This document shows, piece after piece, positions 1 through 10,166 of a stretch of DNA of 64,000 bases (positions are counted from its first letter, which is position 1; each line of letters opens with the position of its first letter). This DNA comes from Mytilus californianus. Lineage: Eukaryota; Mollusca; Bivalvia; Mytilida; Mytilidae. Where the stretch lies: assembly GCF_021869535.1 (NCBI RefSeq), contig NW_026262734.1:75702339-75766338 (forward strand), given 5' to 3'. The notes below the pieces were generated by a model that was not told where the DNA came from, did not search any database, and saw only the letters and a program-made list of their open reading frames with translations. A program made the translations under genes and the position numbers.

Positions 1-231
1 ACGTAGCGAAAGTTGAAGCTCAGAAACTGTTTCGGCGAATAAAGATGTGTCTTTAACAGCTTCAATTTGATTTCTCGACAAATATCCTGTTAAAATTCCT
101 ACAGCTGTTTCAATGCGGTATCCAAGTTCTCCAGATTCAATAATTACACTTAAGATATTTCGAGGATCAGTTGGGGCACGATCATATTGAGGAATTAGTA
201 TAATGACATTATCCCCCACTGCAAGTTCTGA
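1..231 (-). pseudogene. Partial integrase/KRBA2-like C-terminal reading frame (cut by window edge)
   Basis: On the minus strand 76 codons stay open from position 228 to the first base. The frame contains GDNVIILIP, then DPRNILSVI and SRNQIEAV. This order resembles the small beta-rich segment that follows the integrase core in KRBA2-like and related transposon-derived integrase proteins, which carry a GDxV...DPRNILGVI...YSRNQF pattern. An in-frame TAA at 232-234 closes the frame upstream, and AG dinucleotides there (for example ATCAG just before the frame) could be acceptors, so it may be an exon or the tail of a broken element. There is no methionine. The rest lies outside the window. Family assignment is from memory of the motif and is moderate at best. 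Confidence 0.4.
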
Positions 232-319
232 TTATTTCTGTTTTGGCTTGGATCTGTAGGCCAGACAGCGCATGCTTCCTGGCACATTTGATTGGTGTTT
301 TAACGTCAGCGTCATCCTG

Positions 320-415
320 ATTGTCACTAGGGCCAATTTCTATTGTACTATCACATTGTCACTGGGGCCAATTTCTACTTTACTATTAGAATTGTCACTG
401 GTGCCAATTTTTATA
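320..415. repeat. Three copies of a 35-36 bp satellite unit
   Basis: Units start with ATTGTCACT near 320, 355 and 391 and share GGCCAATTTCTA. Two more start points of the same motif lie at 1251 and about 1286, on the far side of the 162-bp array. Confidence 0.8.
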
Positions 416-417
416 CA

Positions 418-1245
418 CCCGTCAAATTTTTGACGGGACGTATTATGGTATAAAAATGTCCGGCGTCCGTACGTCTGTCTTTCTGTCCGTCTGTCTGTCC
501 GTCTGTCCGTCCGGCTTAAACATGTCGCACCGTAACTTGAGAATGACTTATCCAAATTTCATGAAACTTAACATAGTTGTTTCTTATGATGGTCAAACGA
601 TCTGTATACTTTTTGGTGAAAATAAGATTAAAACTTTTTGAGTTACGGGACTTAGTAACTAAAACAGGTGTGTGTTTTTTTTCACATGTCGCGCCGTATC
701 TCAAAAACAATTTATTATTATTGCTTAAAACTTTACACACTTCTTAGTTATATTAATCTTAAGATCTGCATACTTTTTGGTGATGATTCAAAATTTTATT
801 TTAGAGATATTGAGTATTTTGTTAAAAAAGGGGGAGGGGTTTTTCACATGTCGCGCCGTATCTCAAAAACAGTTTATGATTATTGCTTAAAACTTTACAC
901 ACTTCTTAGTTATATTAACCTTAAGATCTGTATACTTTTTGGTGATGATTCAAAATTTTATTTTTTGAGTTATTGAGTATTTTGTAAAAAAAGGGGGAGG
1001 GGTTTTTCACATGTCGCTCCGTATCTCAAAAACGATTTATGATTATTGCTTAAAATTTTACACACTTCTTAGTTATATTAATCTAAAGATCTGTATACTT
1101 TTTGGTTTTGATTCAAAATTTAATTTTAGAGATATTGATTTTTTTGTAAAAAAAAAAAGGGGGTTTTCGCATGTCACGCGGTATGTCAGAAACTATTTAT
1201 GCTTATTGCATAAAAATTCACACGCAGCTGGTTATTGTTATTCTA
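418..1245. repeat. Hairpin-headed element with five ~162-bp tandem units
   Basis: It opens with a near-perfect hairpin (CCCGTCAAA at 418-426 pairing with TTTGACGGG at 429-437) and a GTCCGTCTGTC-rich tract at 466-512. Units then begin at ATGTCGC near 522, 686, 848, 1011 and 1171, so spacing is 164, 162, 163 and 160 bp. The first unit is the most divergent; units two and three are nearly identical. Because 162 is a multiple of three, open frames cross unit borders, but they look like by-products of the repeat. The plan (hairpin, microsatellite-like tract, short ~160-bp array) resembles bivalve Pearl elements and Helentron-associated elements. Confidence 0.8.
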
Positions 1246-1250
1246 TCACA

Positions 1251-1300
1251 ATTGTCACTGGGGCCAATTTCTATTGTACTATCAGAATTAACTGGCATGC
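1251..1300. repeat. Right-hand copies of the 36-bp satellite
   Basis: ATTGTCACTGGGGCCAATTT at 1251 matches the units at 320-415, followed by a degenerate start about 35 bp later. The 162-bp element therefore sits between copies of one satellite. Confidence 0.65.
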
Positions 1301-1469
1301 ATGTATCAATTACATTTCCTGTCTCCATCCGGGTTCTTTTGTATTTTGTAAATAGGGTTTATTGTGTGGTCATTGAATAGCAATTCTGTAGTGTGTATCA
1401 ATGCTTTTTTATAACAAAATTCATACTGGAAAATATTGTACAAGTTATAAGTGAATTTTAGTCAAATTT

Positions 1470-1592
1470 TGTACAAATTGTAATTTGTACAAGCACTTTT
1501 TGTACAAATTACAATTTGTACAAAGTCAAAATACAAATTATAATTTGTACAATTTTTTGGTACAAATTATAATTTGTACAAAATGATAACTT
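1470..1592. repeat. Cluster of four short palindromes (GTACAAATT..AATTTGTAC)
   Basis: Four palindromic units occur in about 120 bp. The one at 1560-1579 is a perfect 20-bp palindrome (GTACAAATTATAATTTGTAC); the one near 1500-1523 has 11-bp arms around two central bases. They lie head to tail at about 30-bp spacing. No gene is seen from here to 2.1 kb. Confidence 0.75.
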
Positions 1593-1599
1593 GTACACA

Positions 1600-2098
1600 A
1601 CATATATATACTGAAAATATATTATTGATATATTGAGTAAATAAAGCATCACATGCAGTTTTGTGAGTTGATTACATGTATTTTCATCTACTTAGAAGAA
1701 ACTTTTGGCTTCAGGTAAATTATTCAACATGTTCAATGGGTGATGGATTTCTCTTAGAAGAAATTTTGAAGGTCCCAGTGAATAAACTATACAGAGAACA
1801 ATAGCTATTGTATTTATTCAATGGGACAATTGAACTGACAAAAATTTAAATACCTTGACCAAGAGGAGATGACTATGTTGAAGAGTTTCATTTAGTTCAC
1901 AATAATTCATGTTAATATTACTTCTTTTTTCAAAATTTTTCACTTCTAAATTTTGTTTCAAATATTTGTAAATATATAAATTACTATAATTGTTTATTTT
2001 TTCCTGTTTATGTTAATAACTTGAATCTTCAAATTGTTTTAGGAAAGAAATTTATGAATTTTGGTAGTTTGTGTCACTTTAATACATTGTATTTATAT
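1600..2098. other. AT-rich stretch without a recognised feature
   Basis: I see no convincing reading frame, repeat array or inverted repeat here. It lies downstream of the minus-strand HEPN-like exon and could hold its 3' part. Confidence 0.4.
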
Positions 2099-2382
2099 CT
2101 AACTACTACGCTTTTTATCAACAAATATTTTCAAACCTTTTGGAGGAAATAACAATGTCCACTGGTGCTGATTTATTCTGTTTTTCCTTAGAAGATCTCT
2201 CAGCTTACCACTACTTCTGTTGAGAGTTTCTTGTAAGCAGTCAGGATGGAACTCTGTGTCAAACTTGAGTCGAACTATACGTTGTGAGATTTTTAGTATT
2301 AGAAGACATATTTTAATATAATTTGATTCTTCACTAGGTATTTCTGTTGCCATGGTATCAAGTAAATGAGTTGTCGATGAAT
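2099..2382 (-). CDS. HEPN (DZIP3-like) N-terminal half, exon or truncated copy
   Basis: A minus-strand frame opens after an acceptor-like CATTTTCAG at 2391-2383 and has an ATG in good context (ACCATGG) at 2353. From that ATG it runs 84 codons to a TAG at 2099. It reads ESNYIKICLLILKISQRIVR, then a KLRDLL segment and INQHQWTLLFPPKG. This matches the first half of the DZIP3-like HEPN domain, whose hallmark is an N-terminal NY/NFxR helix and a conserved QWxLLFP. The second half, with GW and the R-x4-H motif, is absent: after LLFPPKG the frame adds 13 residues and stops. An AAAAG-GTTTGA just after this motif could be a weak donor to an exon I did not find. Either it is the first coding exon of a spliced gene or a truncated copy. 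HEPN proteins of this type are expanded in bivalves; function here is unknown. Confidence 0.55.
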
Positions 2383-2425
2383 CTGAAAATGATATATATA
2401 TTAATATATTCTTCACAAGTTTCAT

Positions 2426-2640
2426 ATGTTTTAGACTCTGTAATTATACCATCATATTATTTCCTCTCATTGGTATCCATAATATAACTGGTCAATGTCC
2501 TCTTAAAAGATTTTGATCCTAATACCAAATTATTAGGTTTCCTTACTTCTTGCAAACATGTTGTTAAACCATAACCTCAATTCTATATAAACTGTCACAG
2601 AGATATGTCTCGCCTGTCGACATCAAATTAAAAAAAAAAA
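2426..2640. other. No recognised feature; includes an A12 run
   Basis: This is upstream of the HEPN-like exon on the minus strand, so any promoter or 5' exon of that gene would lie here or further right. Nothing specific is visible. Confidence 0.3.
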
Positions 2641-2649
2641 ACAATCTGA

Positions 2650-3370
2650 TGGACAACAACATTGCTTATTAATTCAGTCACTGGACCATGATCTAGTGGG
2701 CACTGGGCCTGAAAATGGTCGACAAACTGAGATGTACAGACAGTAATGTAACTTTATACAAAATATCCTTGTAAGTAGATCCTATCAATCTAACTTAAGT
2801 AAAACACTTAACATTGAAAATTGCAAATTAATTCAAAGTCACTGGACCATGTCCAATAGAGCAGGGCCTCAAAATAGTCACCAGGCTGATACGTACTGAT
2901 AGTAATGCAACTTTATACAAAATATCATTGATCATTGATCTATCACAAGTAGATCCTATCAAACTAACTCAAGCAGAAAACTTAACATTGAAAATTGCTA
3001 ACTTTATATTCAAAGTCACATGACCATATCCAAGCTAGGGGGCAGTGCCTCAAAATAGTCTTCAAACTGATATGTACTGATAGTAATGTGACTTCATACA
3101 AAATATCATTGTCTATCACAAGCAGTTCCTATCAAACTGACTTAAGCAAAAAACTTAACATTAAAAAATGCTTATTAGTTGAAAGTAGCTTGACCATGAC
3201 CTAGGGGGCAGGGCCTCGAAATACCGGTAGTCATCAAACTGATATGAACTGAGAGTTATGCAACTTCATACAAAATATCATTGATCTTTCAAACTAACTT
3301 AAACAGAAAACTTAACATTGAAAATTGCTAATTAATTCAAAGACATAAAATTCCATTATATTGACAACAA
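2650..3370. repeat. Tandem array, four to five units of ~160-177 bp
   Basis: Units contain a TCACTGGACCATG-like start, then GCAGGGCCTCAAAATAGTC, ACAAAATATCATTG and CTTAACATTGAAAATTGC. Equivalent bases fall at 2684, 2845, 3022 and 3192 (spacings 161, 177, 170), with a partial unit to 3350. The sequence is diverged and non-coding. Confidence 0.8.
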
Positions 3371-3535
3371 TGTGTGAACAAAACAAACAGACATAATAGG
3401 TAAAAATGTCAAAAATAGGGGTACAGCAGTCAACATTGTGTTATAATCTGAATCACTATAAAAACAAGCATTCTGAGAGTATTGCATGGCAATTAATACA
3501 TAGTCCCCTACCGGTTAAAATTTCATTATACTGGA

Positions 3536-4150
3536 ACAGAATGCTAACTTGATCTATAACTTGTCATGGTGTAAACTAATTAACAAACATCAAGTCAATA
3601 TCTTCAAGCATGATGAAAAAAGGTGTGGAAACTGATAATTTGAGTGAATTTTCCAAGTCCAAGGACCATAACTCTGCACAAAATAAACAGACCGGAACAA
3701 AATTCATACTTGATCTGTAACTTGTCATTATAAAACTACATACCAATTATCAAATCAATATCTTCAAGCATGACCAAAAAAAAAGGTGGAAAACTGATTA
3801 TTAGGATGAATTTTCTAAGTCCAAGGACCATAACTCTGCACAAAATCATCAGACCAGAACAAAATTCAAACTTGATCTGTAACATGTCATGATAACACTT
3901 ATATATACCAATTATCAAATCAATATCTTCAAGTACGAAGAAAAAAAGTGTGGAAACTGAATATTTGAGTGAATTTACTAAGTCCATGGACCATAACTTT
4001 GGACAAAATCATCAGAACGAAAACAAAATTTGAACTTGATATGTAACTTGTCATGATGAAAATATATACCAAATGTCAAATCAATATCTTCAAGCATGAA
4101 GAAAAAAAGTGTGGAAAACTGATTTGCCGTATTGACGGATGGACAGACAG
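3536..4150. repeat. Tandem array, four units of ~160-165 bp, ending in a GGACAGAC tract
   Basis: TCTTCAAGCA-like anchors lie at 3601, 3761, 3926 and 4087 (spacings 160, 165, 161). Each unit also has CCAAGGACCATAACTCTGCA and TTGATCTGTAACTTGTCAT. The right end runs into TGACGGATGGACAGACAGAC at 4132-4151. A diverged pair of similar units lies at 40.6-40.9 kb. Confidence 0.8.
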
Positions 4151-4159
4151 ACTATTAAA

Positions 4160-4490
4160 ACGTTTAAACCAGCTGCATTTGTTTGCACCTGTCCTAAGTC
4201 AGGAACCTGATGTTCAGTGGTTGTCGTTTGTTGATGCGTTCATAAGTGTTTCATGTTTCTTGTTTTTTATATAGATTAGACCGTTGGTCTTCCTGTTTGA
4301 ATGGTTTTACACTAGTCATTTTCAGGGCTTGTTATAGCTTGCTGTTCGGTGTGAGCCAAGGCTCTGTGTTGAAGGTTGAAGGCCGTACTTTGACCTATAA
4401 TGGTTTACTTTTACAAATTGTGACTTGGATGGAGAGTTGTCTTATTGGCACTCATATCACATCTTCTCATATCAACAGACAGGCTTTTCA
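4160..4490 (+). mobile_element. Retroelement 3'-tail copy directly upstream of an RT fragment (pLTR-like)
   Basis: It contains CACCTGTCCTAAGTCAGGA, TTCAGTGGTTGTCGTTTGTT, GTTGAAGGCCGTAC and GGAGAGTTGTCTTATTGGCA in the order also seen at 5.97-6.27 kb. Here the tail runs straight into reverse-transcriptase motif A (STLYT at about 4490). A tail followed by a 5'-truncated body is the tandem (pseudo-LTR) arrangement typical of Penelope-like elements. Confidence 0.65.
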
Positions 4491-5526
4491 ACTCTTTACA
4501 CTGAACTTTCACACAATCTTATCAAACAAAAGTTTTCTTATTTGATTAAACAGTCATTTAGTAAATCTGAATGCAAATATATTTGCTGCAACTCATTTAA
4601 AGCCTTCTTCTCTAATGAGAATGGTAATTATGCTAGATATACTTACTGGAGGTGTGATGAGATGAATGAAGCTGTTTATTTTCTCTGATAATATTCATGT
4701 ACTTTTCAGCAATAAAGTTTATCAACAGGTTGTAGGTATTCCTATGGGCACAAATTGCACCCCTATAATAGCAGACTTGTTCTTGTACTGTTATGAATTA
4801 CAGTTTATGACCAAACTCAGTAAAGACCCATCTTAATTGCATTTAATTGATAAATTCAACAACACTTCCGGTTATCTTGATATTTTTTCGTTAAATAATC
4901 CAGAATTTTCTAAATATACTGCCCAAATTTACCCAAAGGAACTTACTATGAATAAATTAAATTTAAACGATAATAACTGGCCTTTGCCTAGATTAAGATA
5001 TTTCAGTTTTACACTGGAAACTTTACACTAAAATTTACGACAAAAGGGACGATTTTTCGTTCCCTATTGATAATTTTCGTTTTTTGGATGGTTATGGTCC
5101 TTTGGCACCATCTTAAGGTGTTCATATATCACAACTTGTTTGCTATGCCTGTGTCTGTTGTGGCGTTTTGGATTTCAATGAACGTAATCTATGTATTACT
5201 GGTAAATAATTAAGTCAGGGATTTCGTTACCACAAATTACTTAAAACATTTACTAAATTCTTCCATAGATATAAAGATTTGGTTTGGAAGTTTGGTTGTA
5301 CCTGTAGAAAACTTATTTCAAACGGGATAGCACATCCTAATTTTTATGGTGATGTTGTTTACCGAGCCAGGAAAATTTAGATAAGATCCGGGAAAACTTA
5401 AAATCAAATTAACTTATTCTAAAACATGTAAAAGGTTACCAATTCAACACTATAATTAGATCTTTGAATATTGTTTATATTGATACAAATATTGATTTTA
5501 TTATCAGTAAATTAAAATCAAACTAA
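4470..5526 (+). pseudogene. Penelope-like reverse transcriptase, decayed
   Basis: In order on the plus strand there are FSTLYTELSH (RT motif A region, near 4486-4515), FSNKVYQQVVGIPMGTNC and ADLFLYCYELQFM (near 4705-4810), NNTSGYLDIFSLNNPEF (near 4858-4908) and, at the C-terminus, GYQFNTIIRSLNIVY ending at a TAA near 5526. These are the landmarks of a metazoan RT family that I assign to Penelope-like elements. The copy cannot be active: the acidic residue expected before FSTLYT is Gly, the catalytic YxDD reads YLDI (one Asp lost without a frameshift), and stops and frame changes interrupt the body, for example at 4835 and around 5390. The N-terminal part and any GIY-YIG endonuclease are absent. 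The family label is moderate; RT identity is strong. Confidence 0.75.
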
Positions 5527-6275
5527 ATATTATTCTTATATACATATGCACATTCATGGCTCTACAATCTGTCAATACCTTAATCTTGGCATTGCACAAG
5601 ATCATGTTTTTCTCTGACTGTTAATGAGGTCTTTACACTAAATCCATTGGATGTTAGATCTGTACTGATTGATATTTTAGTCTTAGATGCATGATATTTT
5701 TATTAGTTTTATTGGCTTTGAACTAGCTGTCAGTAACATGAGTAACTTCGAGTACTCTCAGATCTGTACTTAAGTGTCTTTTTGTTGTGGTGATGTATAA
5801 GTACCCTGTCTCTTCCACTCTGTGTTTTTGTTAGATGTATTTCTGCTTTGTATCCATCTGATGAGTTAAGCCCTTTTCAACTGAATTTTATAGTTTGTTC
5901 TTATGTTGTACTGTTACACTATACTGTCCCAGGTTAGGGAAGGTTGGCGTCTTCAAACTAGTTTAACCCGCCACATTCTGTATGTGCCTGTCCCAAATCA
6001 GGAGCCTGTAATTCAGTGGTTGTCATTTGTTGCTGTATATCATATTTGTTTTTCATTCATTATTTTGTACATAGATTAGGCCATTACTTTCCTCATTTGA
6101 ATTGATCGAATTATATTTGCCACTTTCGGGGCCTTTTAAAGCTTACTATGAGGTATGGGTTTTGCTCATTGTTGAAGGCAGTATGGTGACCTATAGTTGT
6201 TAATTTCTGTGTCATTTATTCTCTTGTGGAGAGTTGTCTCATTGGCAATCATACCACATCTTCTTATTTTCAGAC
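5527..6275 (+). mobile_element. 3' untranslated tail of the RT element
   Basis: It follows the RT stop without a break and ends in the widespread mussel tail at 5965-6270, including CCTGTCCCAAATCAGGAGCC, TTCGGGGCCTTTTAAAGC and GAGTTGTCTCATTGGCAATC. Linking this tail to an RT body explains the many tail-only copies elsewhere in the window as 3' ends of the same or a related element. Confidence 0.7.
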
Positions 6276-6540
6276 TTAATAAAATATATTAAAGTAAATC
6301 TATATCCATTAAAATAATATCAGAAAATACAGATTTGTCTTAATGTTTGCAAATTTTCCGATATGGCATCAACTTTATTAAGCAAATATCAACATTGCAC
6401 CATCCATAATCACGGTATTTGTTCAGTTGGATAATCAGCTTCAACATGGAGCTCCATAAGGCATGGTAGGGTACCCTTTATTTCAAAAGGTTGCATTTAA
6501 AAATTGTTTTACTTAGGTAACCAGGTCACCTTTAAGCACA
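6276..6540. other. No recognised gene or repeat
   Basis: AT-rich sequence between the retroelement tail and the next dispersed repeat. GGTCACCTTTAAGCACAGG at 6525-6543 recurs in diverged form at 7.7 kb and 16.0 kb, so it may be the interrupted host sequence. Confidence 0.3.
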
Positions 6541-7690
6541 GGTAAACAAGAGGCTCTCAAGAGCCTGAATTGCTCACCTGTATTTCAGAGGAGAAGATTT
6601 TTAAATGTTAGTAAACTTGATGAACAAATTGTGTAAAATTGTCTTTAAAGGGCAATAACTCCTTAAGGGGTCAATTGACAATTATGGCCATATTAACTTT
6701 TTGTATTTCTTACTTTGCTGAACATTATTGCTGCTTACAGTTTATATATATCTATAATAATATTCAAAATAATAACAAAAAACTGCAAAATTTTGTAAAA
6801 ACTACCAATTCGGTGGCAGCAACCCAACAATGGGTTGTTCAATTCGTCTGATAATTTAAAGGCCGATAGATCTTGACCAATTAAACAATTTTACCCCATG
6901 TCACATTTGCTCTAAAAGATTAGAATTTGAGATATAAGATAAAAACTGCATTTGACCCTTATGTTCTAATTTTAGCCATGGCGGCCATGTTTGTTGAAGA
7001 ATACAAAATTCTGATACAATTTATAAACAAGATACCCTAAGGAACATTAAGTTAAAGTTTGAAGGTAATTGGCCCAGTAGTTTCAGAGGAGAAGATTTTT
7101 AAATGTTAGCAAACTTGATGAACAAATTGTGTAAAATTGTCTTTAAAGGGCAATAACTCCTTAAGGGGGTCAATTGACAATTACGGTCATATTAACTTTT
7201 TTTATAGATCTTACTTTGCTGAACATTATTGCTGCTTACAGTTTATATATATCTATAATAATATTCAAAATAATAACAAAAAACTGCCAAATTTAGTTAA
7301 AACTACCAATTCGGTGGCAGCAACCCAACAATGGATTGTTCGATTCATCTTAAAATTTCAGGGCCGATAGATCTTGACCAATTAAACAATTTTACCCCGT
7401 GTCACATTTGCTCTAAAAGATTTAGTTTTTGAGGTATAAGCCAAAATCTGCATTTGACCCTTATGTTCTATTTTTAGCCATGGCGGCCATGTTTGTCAAT
7501 GGATACCAACTTCGGATAAAATTTATAAACAAGATACCCTAAGGAACATTTAGTTAAAGTTTGAAGGTAATTGGCCCAGTAGTTTCAGAGGAGAAGATTT
7601 TTGAAATAGTTTACGACGACAGACGACGACGGACGCCAAGTGATGGCATAAGCTCACATGGGGCCCTTCAGGCCTCGGTGAGCTAAAAAG
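6541..7690. mobile_element. Hairpin-ended dispersed element with two ~500-bp internal repeats
   Basis: The left end carries AGGCTCT-CA-AGAGCCT at 6551-6566 followed by GCTCACCTG; the right end has GACGACGGACGCC and CGGTGAGCTAAAAA. TTTCAGAGGAGAAGATTTTT recurs at 6583, 7081 and 7583, so the internal unit is 498-502 bp, with two units almost identical and a third only started. About 500 bp is three times 166 bp, the period of several nearby arrays, though sub-periodicity is not obvious by eye. Open frames inside are fragments without family resemblance. Confidence 0.75.
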
Positions 7691-7960
7691 GTCATTAAAA
7701 AACCTTTTAAGCACCATAAGTCTTGAACATTTTTAAAGGTCACAAGTCCTCTTAAATGAGATGCCAGGTAAGCAAAGTCGCTGTCAAAACCCCCTAAGAT
7801 CGTTTATATTTCACCGTCACCAGCATGACCAGGGTATATACCCTTTCTGTCATGGTATTTGCAATAACTTATATGCCTTTTTTACCCTTCAAGGAGGCGC
7901 TTGATCAGTGTTTTATTAAATAAAATTGTTTCTATCCATCATCAGATATATAATTATGTT
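7691..7960. other. Unassigned flank of the 6.5-7.7 kb element
   Basis: It shares AAAGGTCACAAGTCCTCTTAA and GAGATGCCAGGTAAGCAA with a diverged stretch at 16.0-16.1 kb. No gene is seen. Confidence 0.3.
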
Positions 7961-7961
7961 A

Positions 7962-8205
7962 TTAATCGAAAATTTTTAAGGATTTGTGATTCGTTAAAAC
8001 TTGATCACATGTACATTTGTATTCACTCTGTTTGCACACCAATAATGTTGTGTTTATCTTTTCATTAGGTTAAAAAACAGCATATTGCACAGGGCATATA
8101 GCATGTTACTAAAAATACATTCTAGAATTCCCAACTAATACATTGTTCATGCAATAGTTGTTGATTAATAATATAACAATTGTAGCCTTTGGTTGAGGTA
8201 AATAC
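7962..8205 (+). repeat. Left copy of a ~245-bp duplicated sequence
   Basis: It matches 9158-9395 in the same orientation, sharing TTTTAAGGATTTGTGATTCG, AACTTGATCACATGTACATT, CAGCATATTGCACAGGG and ATTGTAGCCTTTGGTTGAGG. Only this copy has the 8.2-9.0 kb insertion at its right end. Confidence 0.8.
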
Positions 8206-8212
8206 TTGTATT

Positions 8213-9028
8213 ACAGGGCGCCGAAAACGGGACTCTTGAGGTTTTGTACTCGAAATTCAATTTTGTCAGGACAAAAGTGAGTTTTGTTCAACAAAAATGA
8301 GTTCAGTTTACCAACATTTGTAGCATACTACAGTGGACAAAAGTAACTTTTGTCATGACAAAATTCATTTTTGTATCACAGACTTTACTTGTTACCTAAC
8401 TTTAAAAATTGGTCAACAAAAGTCAATTTTGTAGGCAAATTAGTTTAGTTTGGATTCTGTCAACTAATTTGCATACAAAGCTGAGATTTTGTCACAAAAT
8501 TCAATTTTGTGTTTATTTTTGTGTAGACAAAATTGAGTTTTGTTAAATTTTCACTTCTGTTTTAACAAAACTCAATTTTATCTACACAAAAATAAACACA
8601 AAATTGAATTTTGTCTCACAAAATTGAGTTTTGTATTACAACAAAATTGAATTTTGTCTCACAAAATTGAGTTTTGTCTCACAACAAAATTGAGTTTTGT
8701 CTCACAACAACATTGAATTTTGTCTAACACAATTGAATTTTGTCTCACAAAATTTAACTTTGTGTTTTAATTTCCATATCAGGTAACAAAAGTCAATTTT
8801 GTATGCAAATAAGTTTATATTTGCATACCTATTTGACAAAATTGAATTTTGTCTACAAAAAAGAATTTTGTCATTACAAAATTGAAGTTCTCATAAAACA
8901 AGTCTGTATCACATACTATTAGTTTTGTAAAACAAAAATGATTTTATTATGACGGAATTGAATTTTATGTACACAAAATTGATTTTGATTACAAAAAGTT
9001 CAAGTCCCATTCGGCACCCCTAAATATG
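8213..9028. mobile_element. Inverted-repeat element built of CAAAATTGAATTTTG palindromes
   Basis: The ends are inverted: CAGGGCGCCGAAAACGGGAC at the left and, read from the other strand, TAGGGGTGCCGAATGGGAC at the right. TA lies outside both ends, so a TA target duplication is possible. The interior holds about twenty imperfect ACAAAATTSAATTTTGT palindromes and one long inverted repeat (8494-8547 with 8561-8614). No reading frame is present, so it is non-autonomous. Confidence 0.7.
8494..8614. repeat. 54-bp inverted repeat, 53/54 matched, 13-nt loop
   Basis: I aligned 8494-8547 with the reverse complement of 8561-8614 base by base and found one mismatch. The loop is 8548-8560. Such an arm pair would form a strong hairpin in RNA or a cruciform in DNA. 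Confidence 0.9.
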
Positions 9029-9157
9029 ATGTAATATCAATCAAGAGAGGTATATTGACCTCGAACTTCGTCCTCAGTCAAAATGCTTCTCTTAGGTCGA
9101 TATAACCTCGTATCAACCTCATACAAAGGCTATTACTGCATGTACTGTATAATATTT
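9029..9157. repeat. Foldback sequence with TTGACCTCG / CGAGGTCA motifs
   Basis: It contains ATTGACCTCGAACTTCGTCC and ACCTCGTATCAACCTCATAC. The latter is the inverted partner of GCCTTTGGTTGAGGT in the flanking 245-bp repeat, indicating a palindromic element split by the insertion at 8.2-9.0 kb. Confidence 0.5.
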
Positions 9158-9440
9158 TTAATCGAATACTTTTAAGGATTTGTGATTCGTCAAAACTTGA
9201 TCACATGTACATTTGTATTTACTCAGTTTGCAAGCCAATACTGTTTTTGTTAGCTTTTCGTAGGTCAAAACAGCATATTGCACAGGGTATACAGCATGCT
9301 ACTAAAAATAAATTCTAGAAATTCACAATTTTACATTGTTCTTGCAATAGTTGCTGATGAATAATATAACAATTGTAGCCTTTGGTTGAGGTCAATACCA
9401 TGTTATATGGACCTCGTATCGACCTCATACAAAGGCTATA
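9158..9440 (+). repeat. Right copy of the 245-bp duplicate, uninterrupted
   Basis: It matches 7962-8205 and continues directly into a palindrome (TAGCCTTTGGTTGAGGTC against GACCTCATACAAAGGCTA) without the CAGGG-ended element, so it approximates the empty site. Confidence 0.7.
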
Positions 9441-9504
9441 ATTGTATAATAACATATTTATTCAGGAGGGGTATTGTCGCATTTATTAGTGTCATTGTTA
9501 AAAC

Positions 9505-10080
9505 AATGAAGGGCTATAACTGCTGAAATGCATTTATGAAGAACCAAAAGTGAAAATCAATTATATCAAACTTGACTTCAATTTTGTCATCAGTAATAAA
9601 ATATCAAATTTGAAGAGCATTGGTTATGTTGGTAGAACATATATGGTTCTTATTTTAATATGAATTGAAAAGACTGAAAATGCCATTTTTTAATTAATCA
9701 AAGGCCATAAATACTGAATGGCAAAAGGGGAAAAAATTTCAATATCAAACTTGATCTCCATTTTGTCTTATAATTAGTAACAACATATTAAAATTTGAAC
9801 ACTATTGGTAGAACAGTTCACATTTGATTGCAAGGAAACAACATGAACAACTTACATTGCAATTTTTCAATCAATCAAGGAGGACTATAATAATCAGAAT
9901 TCCTGAACTGCAAAGGTAAAAATTGACATTATCATACTTGACCTCCATCATGTCCATTTTGCCATAAGTAACAACAATGAACATATCAAAATTAGAAAAG
10001 GAATGGTTGAATTGTTCATCAGTGATTTGTAAGTTATTGGGCAGAAACAACTGGTGCTGCAATCCCATGGTACAACCCTA
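9505..10080. repeat. Tandem array, three units of ~180-187 bp
   Basis: TATCAAACTTGAC-like anchors fall near 9564, 9743 and 9930. Units share a CATAAATACTGAA-like start, a TCCATTTTGTC segment and an ATCAAAATT-like segment. Copies are diverged. The array ends just 3' of the HEPN exon at 10.17 kb. Confidence 0.7.
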
Positions 10081-10160
10081 AATCAATTACTGGATTTCCA
10101 TTGGAAAACCTGGTTAATAAATGAAACTACAGTATTTGATTTTTAATTTCTTTATAATTT

Positions 10161-10166
10161 ACTTAC
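10161..10166 (-). other. Splice donor GTAAGT of the HEPN exon
   Basis: The minus strand reads GAAAA followed by GTAAGTAAA, a full consensus donor. It shows the frame is an exon continuing to lower coordinates. Confidence 0.65.

Noticed and set aside
668..1355. Open frames through the 162-bp units (MSRRISKT..LLSYINLKICILFG)
   Set aside because: They exist only because the unit is a multiple of three; no domain, start context or splice signals, and the repeat is dispersed.
6639..7370. Repeated small frames MSLKGNNSLRG..
   Set aside because: They lie in a dispersed repeat with hairpin ends; frames differ between units and show no family resemblance.
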